A DNA stretch of 23,787 nt from a virus: IMG/VR virus record IMGVR_UViG_3300037961_000502, positions 1 through 23,787 of that record; one strand, 5' to 3'. Position 1 is the first letter of the stretch, and each line of letters opens with the position of its first letter. The position numbers and the translations under genes are program-made. The notes under the pieces are model-generated. The model was given only the letters and a program-made list of their open reading frames with translations. It had not been told where the DNA came from and did no database searches. Positions 8,401-17,034 of the stretch are shown in pieces.

Positions 8401-11400
8401 CTCCCTTTTCCCATTTATACCCATCTACTTTTTTAGGGAGACCTCCACGCATAAACCAACCTTCGATTCTTTCAAAAAGGCTTTCTTTGTCGCCTGTTTC
8501 AACCTCATCAATTACCTCATCAATATCTTTTTTCGGAGTAGGTGCGTCGGGCTTTGGCTTGTCGGGCTTTGGTGCGCCACCACCATCGGGAGGTGGAGGA
8601 GGAGGAGGGGTGTCATCTCCGTCTGGCTTTGGACCGTCACCGTCTGGCTTTGCAGTAGGCTCTAGGTCAATGTGCCTGTCGTTTTTATTGATGCCCTTAA
8701 ATCTGTTGTAACCTTTTTGGTAATCTTGAAGTCTTTGCGCAAATTCGTTGCGTTTATCTAGGGTGTCTAAACTTTCGTAGTGCTTCTCAATTATTTGGGA
8801 TAAATCTTGACGTGACTTACCTTGACGGAACGCCTCATCCATAAGCGGTATATCTATTCCCTCTTTTCTCATTTGTCTGCTAAGAGACTCATAAGCTTCC
8901 TCTAGGAGTGGGTTAACGCGCTTATCTCCATTGAGCACTTGCCTAACTACGTTAGTCTCGCGTGCGCTTAATTCTTCTAGTTCTAGGAGTTTGTTTTGTC
9001 GCGCTAGGTCTGCATCAAATTGACCGATAAACTTCTTTTGGTCATTGACGGTCATTTTGTTAAATTCGTCAAAGACCTTTTTTCTATAATTTTTATAATT
9101 TAAAAAGTTACCTGCATTGTCTATTCGGCTGATGTTAAACGCCGCGCCCATTTCTATAATAAAAGCATCGTTAAACGCGGCAGAGCCTTGACCACCAAAC
9201 AAGTATAGCTCAGCGGTCTCTCTGCGTATCCCCTTGTCGTTCATCATGCCGTCGTTAATGAGTTCCATGACTCGTTTACGGTCGGCGGGGAGTAAGTTTT
9301 CTGGGTCAACACCAAACTCTCTTAAGGTGTCTATGTCATAACGACGTGCCAATACTCCGAGTTCTGGGACTGTTAAATCTTCTAAATTAAAATTACCTCT
9401 TTTGTTTAGTCTTCCTATTCCAATTAGAGCTTCTCTTTCCGCTTTTGTGAACTTACCGTTAAGAAGCATTTCTGCTACTTCTGGACCAGACTTACCCATC
9501 ACCTTTGCTCTTAAGCCCGCATACCCATAAAACTTTTTACTGGTTAACGTTAGGGCGGTAACTCCACCAAAGAAGGCACTGGCTACTTTACCCATGCCCT
9601 CTACGTCTTGTGATTCAGCAATTTGCTCTCCTGCCGCCGCGCCCACTGCAACCATTGCTTCGGTTCTAAAGTCTTTTCCTGCGCGTTTTTGCCACCAAGC
9701 TAGTGCGTCGTCCGTTGTTTTAAGACCTATTTTACTTATTGCTTTTGTTGCCCAACGCCCGCCGCCGCTTGCCACTTCTGTACCGTATCTTAGTACTTTT
9801 TCAGTGATGTAGGGGGCGTCGTCCAAACGAGGGTCGGTGAGGTCTACGCCAAACACGTTGTCAGTTATGACGTTCAAACCTTTTTCAAGAGCGTCACGAC
9901 GGGCTTGCACGCCTTTGTTTATTTGTTCTTCTCTTGTAGGCAGGGGATTACCGTCTTTGTCTACCGCACCTTCTGGGGTTTGTATTCCGCCGCCTGTCTC
10001 TGAAATTAGCTTATCAAAGAAAGCAACTATGTCTAAAAATCCCTGTGAAGGTTGACCTATGAAAGCGTCCGCGTTCCCCAGTCTAGCTCGTTTACCAAAC
10101 TGGAAGTTATAGGCTTCCATCGACATGATTTTTCCAACTTCATCAACGAGTTGGTCAGCTTCTTCTCCGCCTACATTTTCTATTTCTGTTTTAATCAGAG
10201 TTTTATAAATCTTTTCTTCTTGGGGAAGGTGACCCGTGCCGTTATAGCCTCCGTCTTTGGCGGTTTCTTCTCTATTGTCTAAGAGCTTATCGTGTATTTG
10301 CCCTAGGCTCATATTCGCGCCAAGAGGCACGTTGTCGTTACCATAAATCTCTCTAGCAACGTCCATGAGGTATTCGTCCTCTCCCATTGTTTTTTCAAAA
10401 TCAATGTCTGGATGAAGGACAAACTGACGTCCTGCTAAAACATCTTGTAAAAGAAAGTCTCGCGTTGGGAGTTCTGGGATTACAACGCCGTTGTGCTCAT
10501 ATAATCCTTCTTCATTGGGAACGAGTAGATTTGAGGGAACTCCAACATTTTCAAATCTTCGCTTGAGTTTAGCGTTTATTACATCGGCTTCATCTGAACT
10601 AAGAGGGACAAGAGTTCTGCCCTTTCCTGCGCTCTTACCCCTAGTCAACGAAATAATATCTTTAACTAATTCCTCTCCCGCTTTGTTTTTATAAACATGA
10701 GCACCGTAATAATTATTGGCTTCGATTATGCTTTCGTCGTCTGCCTGTCCCGCAATGTTAGCGTCAAACGCTTCTATATCCTCCAAAGCTTTCGCTGACT
10801 GGTCTTTATTGGGATTTAGCTCTCTAGGAAGCCCTACTCTGTTTGTGCCTTTTTGAGTTGGAGAGGGTATTGGGTTGTATTCTTTAGGCACTGAGCCTAA
10901 TCTAGCTTTTTGTAGCTCTGCAAATTTAGCATCAAAACGCGACTCTCCTCCTTGGAGATAAGCGTCTTTAAGTAATTTTTCTTCAGTCTCATCTGGGTCA
11001 AAGTCTTTTATTACTTGCTGAATTTTTGCGTCTCCGCCATAAGCGTTTGAAGCCTCTTCCATCATTTTCCCGTAAAGAAGTTTGGGAAACTTTTCTTTCA
11101 TGAATACAGGCATACCCTCACGCGCCCACATAGTTCCAATTTCTTGAGCCGTTGGAATAGGCTCGCCTTCTGCGCGTGGTTGTGATAGTTTTTCTCTAAT
11201 AAACGCGTTGAGGTCTTCCTGCATAATTGCGCGTATCTCTCCAGTTTTGAGAGCAAACGAGCCTGTAGGCGTGTAATGAGGGACATCCTCGCCCGTAGTC
11301 GAGTTTATCTTCATACGAGTGGTAAAATAATTACTAAAATCTAGTCCATTCTCTGAGGACATTGTGTCTATGACGCTGGGCTCAAACTGGGCTTCTAAAG

Positions 11401-12814
11401 TCTCTGAAGTGGCAGTCAAAGCGGCATTAGTTGCTTGTTCTATCTGGGATTTTAATTGTCTGTCTTCGGCATCCTTTTTTTGTTCTGCTAGCCGTGCTTC
11501 TCTTTCTTCTTTCTCTTCAATGCTTGTTGCACGCTGTAAATCGGCATATTCAATATTTGCACGAGTAGCAAACAAACCCTTAGCTATTCTTAGCTTTTGA
11601 GGGTCATCCTTATACATCTCCTCAAGCTTGTCATTAGTTTCGTCAACGAATCCCGATAAGCCTCTAGGGTCTGTGCCTATGTTGGGGTTTGTGTAGGCGT
11701 CTGCGTCCTCGTCAAACTTATTTAAAAGTTCTTCTACTTCGCTTTGTACCGCTACTTTTGCGTCGTATTCGTCTTGTTCTTGTTTTTCTCGTCCAAGCTG
11801 TTCGATGGTAGCAAGCAACTGTAGGTATGCAGGGTCGTCCGCTTTAAGCTTGCGGTTGCCGTATTGTAAGCCTCCTACAAGTGCTTCTGCGGCGGCTACT
11901 GCGGTAAGATTATCAAAGACAACTTTATTGTTAATTTCCTTGTAAAAGTGTTTGGGAAGACCTTTAAGAACCTCGTCTGTTTCTGCTTTTGTCCAAGTGC
12001 TAGACATATCGAAGCTTTTCTGCAAAGCTTGAGTTATTAGGGTAGACTTACCCACCATATCAGGCATGAACAGCACGTCAGATACGCTTTGACCGAACAT
12101 CCCTTGAGCGGTGGTTTTTATAATGCCATCTAACTGACTCGGAAAACTTTCGATAAGGTTTTCTTGAGCTTGCATCAAGCCCTCTATAACACCCGCTTGT
12201 CTGTTAACATTTGACAATACGTCGCCTTTTTCGGCTAGAAAACGAGCGTTAAAGTCCGCGTTAATCTGGCGTATTTGGTCAGCGTTTAAAGTCCCCGTTC
12301 CTTTACCAATTCCATAGCTGTCTATAATAGCTTGGTTCTTTTTATTCTTTACGGGATTTCCAGACGCTACCCTGCCAAAGTCTTCGTAGAGTTCATTCAG
12401 CATATCAGCGGCTTCTGGAATATACGCCGCGCCTTGTGACTTCTCTATAGCGTTACGAGCAATAGGGTTGAGACCAAAGATTCCCAACTTGCGATAATAA
12501 TCGTCTAGTGTTTGCTTATTTTCTGCGTGCTTGCGCTTCTGCTCATCTGTAAGTTGATTATATGTAACTATTTGGTTCTCAGCTTCTTGAGTGTAACCAC
12601 GAGCGATGTTTTGGACGCTTTCAGATGCAAACTTACCCAAAGAATTAGCTAGTTCTGTCCATTGTTTAGCTTCGACGTTGTAAGGCTCAACGTAGTTGTT
12701 TCCTGCTCCACCTGCTACTTCTGTAGCTCTTAGTTGAGCTTTAGGTAGGGGACGAGGTATTACTTGCCCTTCGGCTTGTCCGAGGATGTTTTGAAGTTCT
12801 TTTCTTGTACTCAT
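5429..12814 (-). CDS. Giant internal virion / DNA ejection protein in the gp15 position (2461 aa)
   Basis: The gene follows the gp14-like gene by 3 bases and overlaps the gp16-like gene by 4. At 2461 aa it is more than three times T7 gp15 (747 aa). Residues 1 to about 950 are mostly helical and resemble gp15-type internal core protein, with a charged coiled-coil-like stretch near 430-455. A Gly/Ala-rich, possibly membrane-active segment lies near 1050-1100 (MVAVGAAAGEQIAE). A Pro/Asp/Lys hinge with seven consecutive prolines covers 1389-1429. The motif IPVEGFN(F/Y)K occurs at 1549, 1563 and 1653. A globular domain with GNPF at 1719-1722, a W-containing middle and HAEALAEFVAF at its end (about 1690-1798) resembles DUF4326-like domains. 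A Pro/Lys linker (PKPKPKP) follows; the rest, to the basic C-terminus (KAAIEYKKKNK), is unrecognised. A Shine-Dalgarno site GAGGGG lies 9 bases before the ATG. Ejection role rests on order and the N-terminus; extension functions are unknown. Confidence 0.85.
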   Translation of the reverse strand: MSTRKELQNILGQAEGQVIPRPLPKAQLRATEVAGGAGNNYVEPYNVEAKQWTELANSLGKFASESVQNIARGYTQEAENQIVTYNQLTDEQKRKHAENKQTLDDYYRKLGIFGLNPIARNAIEKSQGAAYIPEAADMLNELYEDFGRVASGNPVKNKKNQAIIDSYGIGKGTGTLNADQIRQINADFNARFLAEKGDVLSNVNRQAGVIEGLMQAQENLIESFPSQLDGIIKTTAQGMFGQSVSDVLFMPDMVGKSTLITQALQKSFDMSSTWTKAETDEVLKGLPKHFYKEINNKVVFDNLTAVAAAEALVGGLQYGNRKLKADDPAYLQLLATIEQLGREKQEQDEYDAKVAVQSEVEELLNKFDEDADAYTNPNIGTDPRGLSGFVDETNDKLEEMYKDDPQKLRIAKGLFATRANIEYADLQRATSIEEKEEREARLAEQKKDAEDRQLKSQIEQATNAALTATSETLEAQFEPSVIDTMSSENGLDFSNYFTTRMKINSTTGEDVPHYTPTGSFALKTGEIRAIMQEDLNAFIREKLSQPRAEGEPIPTAQEIGTMWAREGMPVFMKEKFPKLLYGKMMEEASNAYGGDAKIQQVIKDFDPDETEEKLLKDAYLQGGESRFDAKFAELQKARLGSVPKEYNPIPSPTQKGTNRVGLPRELNPNKDQSAKALEDIEAFDANIAGQADDESIIEANNYYGAHVYKNKAGEELVKDIISLTRGKSAGKGRTLVPLSSDEADVINAKLKRRFENVGVPSNLLVPNEEGLYEHNGVVIPELPTRDFLLQDVLAGRQFVLHPDIDFEKTMGEDEYLMDVAREIYGNDNVPLGANMSLGQIHDKLLDNREETAKDGGYNGTGHLPQEEKIYKTLIKTEIENVGGEEADQLVDEVGKIMSMEAYNFQFGKRARLGNADAFIGQPSQGFLDIVAFFDKLISETGGGIQTPEGAVDKDGNPLPTREEQINKGVQARRDALEKGLNVITDNVFGVDLTDPRLDDAPYITEKVLRYGTEVASGGGRWATKAISKIGLKTTDDALAWWQKRAGKDFRTEAMVAVGAAAGEQIAESQDVEGMGKVASAFFGGVTALTLTSKKFYGYAGLRAKVMGKSGPEVAEMLLNGKFTKAEREALIGIGRLNKRGNFNLEDLTVPELGVLARRYDIDTLREFGVDPENLLPADRKRVMELINDGMMNDKGIRRETAELYLFGGQGSAAFNDAFIIEMGAAFNISRIDNAGNFLNYKNYRKKVFDEFNKMTVNDQKKFIGQFDADLARQNKLLELEELSARETNVVRQVLNGDKRVNPLLEEAYESLSRQMRKEGIDIPLMDEAFRQGKSRQDLSQIIEKHYESLDTLDKRNEFAQRLQDYQKGYNRFKGINKNDRHIDLEPTAKPDGDGPKPDGDDTPPPPPPPDGGGAPKPDKPKPDAPTPKKDIDEVIDEVETGDKESLFERIEGWFMRGGLPKKVDGYKWEKGGWRIDLDSKPKETAEFIFARQDVANKLYRKATGEEYRFRTGDRDLYLEMEAKADQIVRIQEAQDAAGIPKNTPEPEIIPVEGFNFKPKQDPIPVEGFNFKLKAKDPKSPDFEIKGEKISELSEDQLSFLKSAAMAFIKANRGTLDKTNATFARAVDTANAISNETARRAKTGSSSENTGDLIPVEGFNYKPKTPQEPINVGELDLKSITSEFKPTVKHSKSIVGAQRMEADGKGIDVHRKLNTDEHYGNPFSHLKQFNSSAIRVDTVQEAVNNYKKWLAGTDFQDVRPKQREWILEQVDAGVLNNKTLLYYNRKSPNHAEALAEFVAFRKSGSPIKKAAQPKPKPKPSEQGVDLFIQGSRPVKTAEPTAVQTLAQRAGMTEAEVRANFPDRVKELEAQEASIKKTMDEMAEMKSKTSQSSTGDARDIEYNRDPDYGKKFDESGRTSDRYSVKGMGETVEIRGSISHTDISKEGYLTEKGYNRSTLQNILNGQVTAIPMNKGFRPQDGFRQALHKVQNGRVVKFDIRDYEGNPTGESIWLQKTKTEFVKGGKGFTDAQVTRWRKTTGLSQEWFNRATNKQNDTLIFNFRHINTDAKTYKEAQAIADGTAKATSFDNTIDISSINWSKSTIMSPKFGPLTEAFENVNKLVGMPAQKTKRAMGNISKIYDKFQSVTNVGKYEPEDGVGIFFDNIYQGSAKEINAVIKRRVARVVTDPISSRKAWTTKRNKAREEGKDKLQDFWQKQMDGHEKLIAKLEKAGYVNHGNGVFKHKSTLDGSEVITRERTAADKATSISPTKQREAKAQQREEANFRAKAEKLKLEGQKMMEAFSEADDNIITYPNRRVVKADYNDTSVKQANQDVTRAASRETGDATTTLIAGKRREDRDNELISMGTPQENIPVGDTGVIKSNKDWASKFVGVPKNEKEILHKISKDKFDSMMNKELRMANARDEVNLASMTAKEQNAWKRQPSNIRRVVKQIKAAIEYKKKNK
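7826..8170 (-). repeat. Three copies of an IPVEGFN(F/Y)K motif inside the gp15-position protein
   Basis: The peptide IPVEGFNFKPK is encoded at residues 1549-1559, as IPVEGFNFKLK at 1563-1573, and as IPVEGFNYKPK at 1653-1663. The DNA copies differ mainly at third positions, so the peptide rather than the DNA appears to be conserved. The copies sit in low-complexity linker between a helical segment and the GNPF domain. Short repeated linear motifs in a linker suggest docking sites, processing sites or register repeats; the sequence alone does not decide which. Confidence 0.85.
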
Positions 12815-12817
12815 AGT

Positions 12818-13429
12818 TTAATACCCCTCATCGGCGGGGGGTGAGGGCGGTGTTAAAGCACCTATTTGCAATTCGTTTCGAACGTTGGTTTGGTATTGGG
12901 AGTAAATGCCTGTAGCAGTGTTTGCTAAGCCAAGAAGAGTTGCCCCGTAGTTAGGCTGAGCGATAGGTTTGTTAATGTTTCCAACTTCATTAGAGAACGC
13001 CATTGCTTGTTGTTCTAATCCAAAGTCGCGAGATATATTGCCAAACTGAGCTTGTCTTACTAAGCCAAAAGCGGTGTCTCCTTCTTGTCGGGTGTAGTCA
13101 GCAAGCATGGCATTTACGCTTACGCCGCTTTTGTTGTTTTCAATCGCACTGGTAGCGGCGGTAGCACGAGCGGCTTCGGCTCTTTTAGTGTTTTCAACTA
13201 ACTGTTGTGTTAAGACTTCGTTTTCCATGCCTTGCTTAACACGCGAAGCTGTGATGTCTGCTAAGTGTTTTTGACGGGCTCGCTCTGTTGCGGCGGCTTG
13301 AGCCTGTCTTTGAGCTTTGGCGGCTACTTGTTGCCCCCGAATGGAGAGCATAGCAGACCCAATCGCCGTAATAGCAGAGGTAGCCGCACCCACTTGGGCG
13401 GCGGTAAATCCTGCAATTGCTACACACAT
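12818..13429 (-). CDS. Internal virion protein, gp14-like
   Basis: The protein has 203 aa, close to T7 gp14 (196 aa), and lies between the gp13-like and gp15-like genes, exactly as in T7. The N-terminus is Ala/Gly-rich and hydrophobic (AGFTAAQVGAATSAITAIGS, residues 6-25), followed by a long Ala/Gln/Arg-rich helix (RGQQVAAKAQRQAQAAATER). This fits the known family: gp14 is ejected from the T7 head and forms the outer-membrane pore of the ejection channel. The C-terminus is Pro-rich (TPPSPPADEGY). The start ATG follows an A/T-only leader (AAATAAAATAAT) with no visible Shine-Dalgarno site. The assignment rests on size, composition and strict synteny. Confidence 0.85.
   Translation of the reverse strand: MCVAIAGFTAAQVGAATSAITAIGSAMLSIRGQQVAAKAQRQAQAAATERARQKHLADITASRVKQGMENEVLTQQLVENTKRAEAARATAATSAIENNKSGVSVNAMLADYTRQEGDTAFGLVRQAQFGNISRDFGLEQQAMAFSNEVGNINKPIAQPNYGATLLGLANTATGIYSQYQTNVRNELQIGALTPPSPPADEGY
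12825..12847 (-). promoter_or_regulatory. Short hairpin whose 3' arm holds the ribosome binding site of the gp15-position gene
   Basis: On the minus-strand RNA, CCCTCA (12847-12842) can pair with TGAGGG (12830-12825) across an 11-base, C-rich loop. The Shine-Dalgarno candidate GAGGGG (12829-12824) overlaps the 3' arm and sits 9 bases before the ATG at 12814. The hairpin covers the last gp14-like codons, so ribosomes finishing that gene would open it. There is no U-tract, so it is not a terminator. The pairing is seen in the sequence; the coupling role is inferred, and a 6-bp stem is modest. Confidence 0.4.
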
Positions 13430-13439
13430 ATTATTTTAT

Positions 13440-13913
13440 TTATTTTGAAATGATTATAAATTGGAAAAAGGGGTGACTATTGATATGACATTTTTTGATA
13501 AATACAGCCCCGCAGTATTTGAGCCATTTAATGGCAATTTCGTTTTCTTGATGGACATAATTAAAAGTTGCTCCAAAAGGTTTTGTTAATTGTTGTATCC
13601 ACTTGCGGGAAGATTTTAGGAACTGACGACCATTTACTTTTATTTCTGGAGTTCCTAAACACCAGATGTAGGCTTCTTCTCCTACCTTACCTACCCCAAA
13701 CATAGCCATAGGGTTACCTTCGGGCGTTAATGCGGTGAGGGTGGTAGTGTCATTCTTTAAGCCACCTTTGAGGGCGTTAATCGGAGTAGCCCCTAAACAA
13801 GCTGTCTCTAGCTCATCTATTCTACGTATATTCTTTGCGATATACTGAGCGTGTTCTTCTGTGGCTTTTACAACAGAACAACTACCCTCTTGGGATATGA
13901 AGTTATTGGGCAT
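13440..13913 (-). CDS. Internal virion protein, gp13-like
   Basis: I choose the ATG at 13913, giving 157 aa and an 11-base overlap with the end of gp12. The frame could also start at a TTG at 13946 (168 aa), but neither start has a strong Shine-Dalgarno site and ATG is preferred. T7 gp13 has 138 aa and stands between gp12 and gp14. The C-terminal part shares the family's pattern, an acetyltransferase-like fold end with ALKWLKYCGAVF-type sequence (here AIKWLKYCGAVFIKK) followed by FFQF near the end. In T7 this protein is needed for morphogenesis of the internal core proteins; catalytic acetyltransferase activity is not established. Synteny and the C-terminal motif give good confidence. Confidence 0.8.
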   Translation of the reverse strand: MPNNFISQEGSCSVVKATEEHAQYIAKNIRRIDELETACLGATPINALKGGLKNDTTTLTALTPEGNPMAMFGVGKVGEEAYIWCLGTPEIKVNGRQFLKSSRKWIQQLTKPFGATFNYVHQENEIAIKWLKYCGAVFIKKCHINSHPFFQFIIISK

Positions 13914-16900
13914 ACCTGCTTGCGCGTCCGTGAACGAAAGATTCAAATTCAGCGGCGGAAAAGTTACTGGGGAGTGCGGTGTTGTTTTCGATGGTGATAG
14001 TAGTGTCTTTAGCCGAGCTCATCACAGGGAAACGGAAAGCTCCGTCACTGAGGGCTAGTTCACCTATAACCGAGCTACCCACATTATACGGAACATAATC
14101 ATTATTGTAAGTCTTGCGGTATTGTGGGGTAACTTTCACTCTAAACGATTGTGTATCGTGAAAGAATACAACACCGTGGCGAACTTGCATTTTGTTAAAA
14201 TCTGTTGGTGTTTTGCCTTTTCCTGCGGCGGCTTTAAACAACACGTCAGAGAATGTGTAGGTCATATTGTAGGGTAATCCTACCCAAACATCGGTATCTT
14301 CGTCAACATTCAGAGGCAAAGATACAACACCTGCTGTTGTGTTTGTGGCATTTAGGCGAGTTCCATTTTTGGTGTAAACCTCTAGCTCGTTCTCTAAGGG
14401 CGCATAGGGCAAAGTTGTGTTAGTGGTGTATTCGCCGTCGTCATCAGCAAAACAAACTACTGACGTGTCCGCTTTTACTAGACCTTGGACTCGCATATCT
14501 AACAGCGTTACGTGGTCAATTATCGTAGTATCATCTTCGGGTGTAGGGTCTACAAGCCCCGAACTAATTTGCATTTCTAATAGTGAAGTTTCACCGTTAC
14601 GGGCAAGAACTACTCTTAACGATGAGTCGAGGAAACTAAGTCCTATAATCTCACCATCTAGCTCAAACTTAAACCAACTACTCATAACCTTGTTGTTTCC
14701 ACTATAAAAATAGCGGTAACAATATATACTTGACGGGTCTGCCTCGGTTACAACAGTAATAAAGTTTTCAGAAGTAGAACCGCTTAATAGTTTAATTCCG
14801 CTAGGTATATAATGCGGTATATGCTCTGTAATTTCAGTAGAACTAAAAGTGTCGTTAGTTCCTGTTTTTTCTAGCTGTTTAACACCAGTAAAACCCGACC
14901 TTTGAAAAGGAAACAGAACAAAAGAACCCACAGATATTGGGTCAACAGCATCGTCAAAGTCGAAGTTAGTTACTGGGTTTATGCTGACTGTTTTAGGAGT
15001 TAAGATTTCGTCTCCCTTTAATATGAATTGATTGTTCTCGGAGAAGAGCACTAAGTCTTCTTGGAAGCCTATAGCTGAGCGTAGGTTAGTTACTTTACTA
15101 GCCGCTACATTTATGTCTATTGGGTCTGAGTCTAGTAACTGGGTAACTGTGGTTCTCCCAAAGTTATACTCCATAATACCAGAATCTTCATTTGTTAAAC
15201 CAAAACCCGCCTCAGACATAACAACGTTAGAGCCACTAAGAAAGCCAAGTCTTCCTTTGTAGAAGAACATATTTGATATAGTTTTTCCAACAAAAGAAGG
15301 AAGTGGGTTTGTTTCATCATCTCCAACTAGTTTATCCGCAAAACTCATGTTTCTCAGTTTAAACACATTAGGAGAAAGATTTATCAACTCTTGCGGCATA
15401 GTGTCGGGGTCGATGCCTTTTTCTTGTTCAAATCCTACCGTTTCAACATAAGACCCTTCACCATAAACACCCCCACTATTTGTTTTAAATTCAACAAAAT
15501 AATCATCTGAGCCTGTCTCCGCATCTCCTCTTATTTTAATTTTAAATCCATTTTTATTAAACACGGGCAGGTTGGCAATGCTATCTACCTCTTTGTAAGC
15601 CGCCGAAAGACCAGTACCAGACAAAGAGTCTGAAGTAGTAATTGAAAAGTCTATGTCATCAGCCACTGAACTTTTTGCTGAAATAAAAATACTACTGCTA
15701 AATGTGGGTTGGTGTCCGTTAAAGTATTTGTCGTAACGATTACCTACGTCGGAGTGGTCGGAGGCAGGAAACATTTCGTCTTTTAAATTTCCTGCTATTA
15801 CGTCCGTGTTAGCTTCTTTGTTTGGTGAGTCTGCGTCGGAAGGTCCACTTAAAGTGCTTTGACTTAATCCAGAGGCATCGCCACCAATAATTTCTAGTGC
15901 TCCCCCTCCTTTTAACACTTCTTCTATGTTGGGTGCTGTTTCTCCAAGATAGTAATTATTCTGTCGGTTTCCGCCTCGGTGATATCCCAACCTTTCATGG
16001 CGATTTCCCGACCCTTTAAAGTGACCGCCATCGTGCAAAACGATATTAGCTAATCTAAAATAAGTTTGTGATTCGCCATTATTGTCGTTGGCGTTATAAC
16101 TCGCCATAACCAATGTAGCTTTTGGAGCTCTTGCTATCCCTAAATTGCTTTTAAAAGTAACTTTTAATGGTCCTTTTAAATATGCGCCCGTGCTAGTGAA
16201 ATCTAAATTTGTTATCCTATACCCGTAAGTGGTTGTTGCCCCAATTAATGTGCCTTTACTATTCCAGTGTTGTCTAATTCCAGTTTTATATTTTGGCACA
16301 TAATCAGCGACGAACTTCTGTACTGTAAAGGTAAGGGTTGGGAGTTCTGCGGCAGGGTCATTGTTACCTTGTATATCGTCTCCACTCTCTACGCTAACAA
16401 CCTCGCACTGTACGCTATAGTCTTTTGAATAAGCACCTTGGTCTATTGTAATAACAGCATCTTTTGCCAAGCTACCTGTTTTGTCTAACACAACCTCGGT
16501 AGTTGTATTGCCCTCTGAGTCAGTAACTTCAGTTGATGTGCTCTTAGGCTGAGTTATCGTTGCTTTGTTTAAAAGAAAAGTAGAGTCAGCAACAGTCAAC
16601 GCTTTGATTACGCTTGATGGTTCTGAGAATGATAAATTGTTACCAGTTAACTCTAGTCCGTTAGACTGGTCGTTAATCGTACATTCAGTCCCATCGAACA
16701 TATTAAATATTCGTAGCTTACTAGCTGTAGTTTCGGTGACATTGAGGTTATTCTCATCTCCATCAATTTCCGTTTCAGTCTCAACGTTAGGGGTAATTAA
16801 AACAACATATTGCTCAGTGTCACTTCTGTTAATAAAATGAACGAAAGTTTTTTCATCTATTGCTTCTTGAAGAAGACGAGCGATAAAACGGGTGTTTGGA

Positions 16901-17034
16901 CGCTTTTGAAGTCCGTCAACTACCGAACTAATAGCGTTCGTTTGTTCTGAGCATTGCCCGTCAAACCTAATAGCGTCTGGCTGTTGTGAGACGCCTTGAA
17001 CAAGATTAGGTAGAGCGGTAGTGATTAATCCCAT
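13903..17034 (-). CDS. Tail tubular protein B (T7 gp12-like)
   Basis: The N-terminus is the recognisable gp12 signature: LPNLVQGVSQQPDAIRFDGQ and then an NAISSVVDGLQKRPNT segment. This protein forms the nozzle of the short podovirus tail, below the gp11 gatekeeper ring. At 1043 aa it is longer than T7 gp12 (794 aa); the additional length appears to lie in the middle, where residues about 300-520 are rich in Asn, Gly, Ser and Asp and may form inserted surface domains. The start codon overlaps the gp11 stop as TAATG, so the two tail-tube proteins are probably translationally coupled. The last residues are HGRASRYAQ. Assignment is firm. Confidence 0.93.
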   Translation of the reverse strand: MGLITTALPNLVQGVSQQPDAIRFDGQCSEQTNAISSVVDGLQKRPNTRFIARLLQEAIDEKTFVHFINRSDTEQYVVLITPNVETETEIDGDENNLNVTETTASKLRIFNMFDGTECTINDQSNGLELTGNNLSFSEPSSVIKALTVADSTFLLNKATITQPKSTSTEVTDSEGNTTTEVVLDKTGSLAKDAVITIDQGAYSKDYSVQCEVVSVESGDDIQGNNDPAAELPTLTFTVQKFVADYVPKYKTGIRQHWNSKGTLIGATTTYGYRITNLDFTSTGAYLKGPLKVTFKSNLGIARAPKATLVMASYNANDNNGESQTYFRLANIVLHDGGHFKGSGNRHERLGYHRGGNRQNNYYLGETAPNIEEVLKGGGALEIIGGDASGLSQSTLSGPSDADSPNKEANTDVIAGNLKDEMFPASDHSDVGNRYDKYFNGHQPTFSSSIFISAKSSVADDIDFSITTSDSLSGTGLSAAYKEVDSIANLPVFNKNGFKIKIRGDAETGSDDYFVEFKTNSGGVYGEGSYVETVGFEQEKGIDPDTMPQELINLSPNVFKLRNMSFADKLVGDDETNPLPSFVGKTISNMFFYKGRLGFLSGSNVVMSEAGFGLTNEDSGIMEYNFGRTTVTQLLDSDPIDINVAASKVTNLRSAIGFQEDLVLFSENNQFILKGDEILTPKTVSINPVTNFDFDDAVDPISVGSFVLFPFQRSGFTGVKQLEKTGTNDTFSSTEITEHIPHYIPSGIKLLSGSTSENFITVVTEADPSSIYCYRYFYSGNNKVMSSWFKFELDGEIIGLSFLDSSLRVVLARNGETSLLEMQISSGLVDPTPEDDTTIIDHVTLLDMRVQGLVKADTSVVCFADDDGEYTTNTTLPYAPLENELEVYTKNGTRLNATNTTAGVVSLPLNVDEDTDVWVGLPYNMTYTFSDVLFKAAAGKGKTPTDFNKMQVRHGVVFFHDTQSFRVKVTPQYRKTYNNDYVPYNVGSSVIGELALSDGAFRFPVMSSAKDTTITIENNTALPSNFSAAEFESFVHGRASRYAQ

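Noticed and set aside
12825-12847. Terminator between the gp14-like and gp15-position genes
   Set aside because: The 6-bp stem has no following U-tract, so it is recorded only as a possible translational element.
13914-13946. TTG start giving a 168-aa gp13-like protein
   Set aside because: It would lengthen the overlap with gp12 to 44 bases for no gain in family similarity; the ATG at 13913 gives a length closer to T7 gp13. The choice is not certain.
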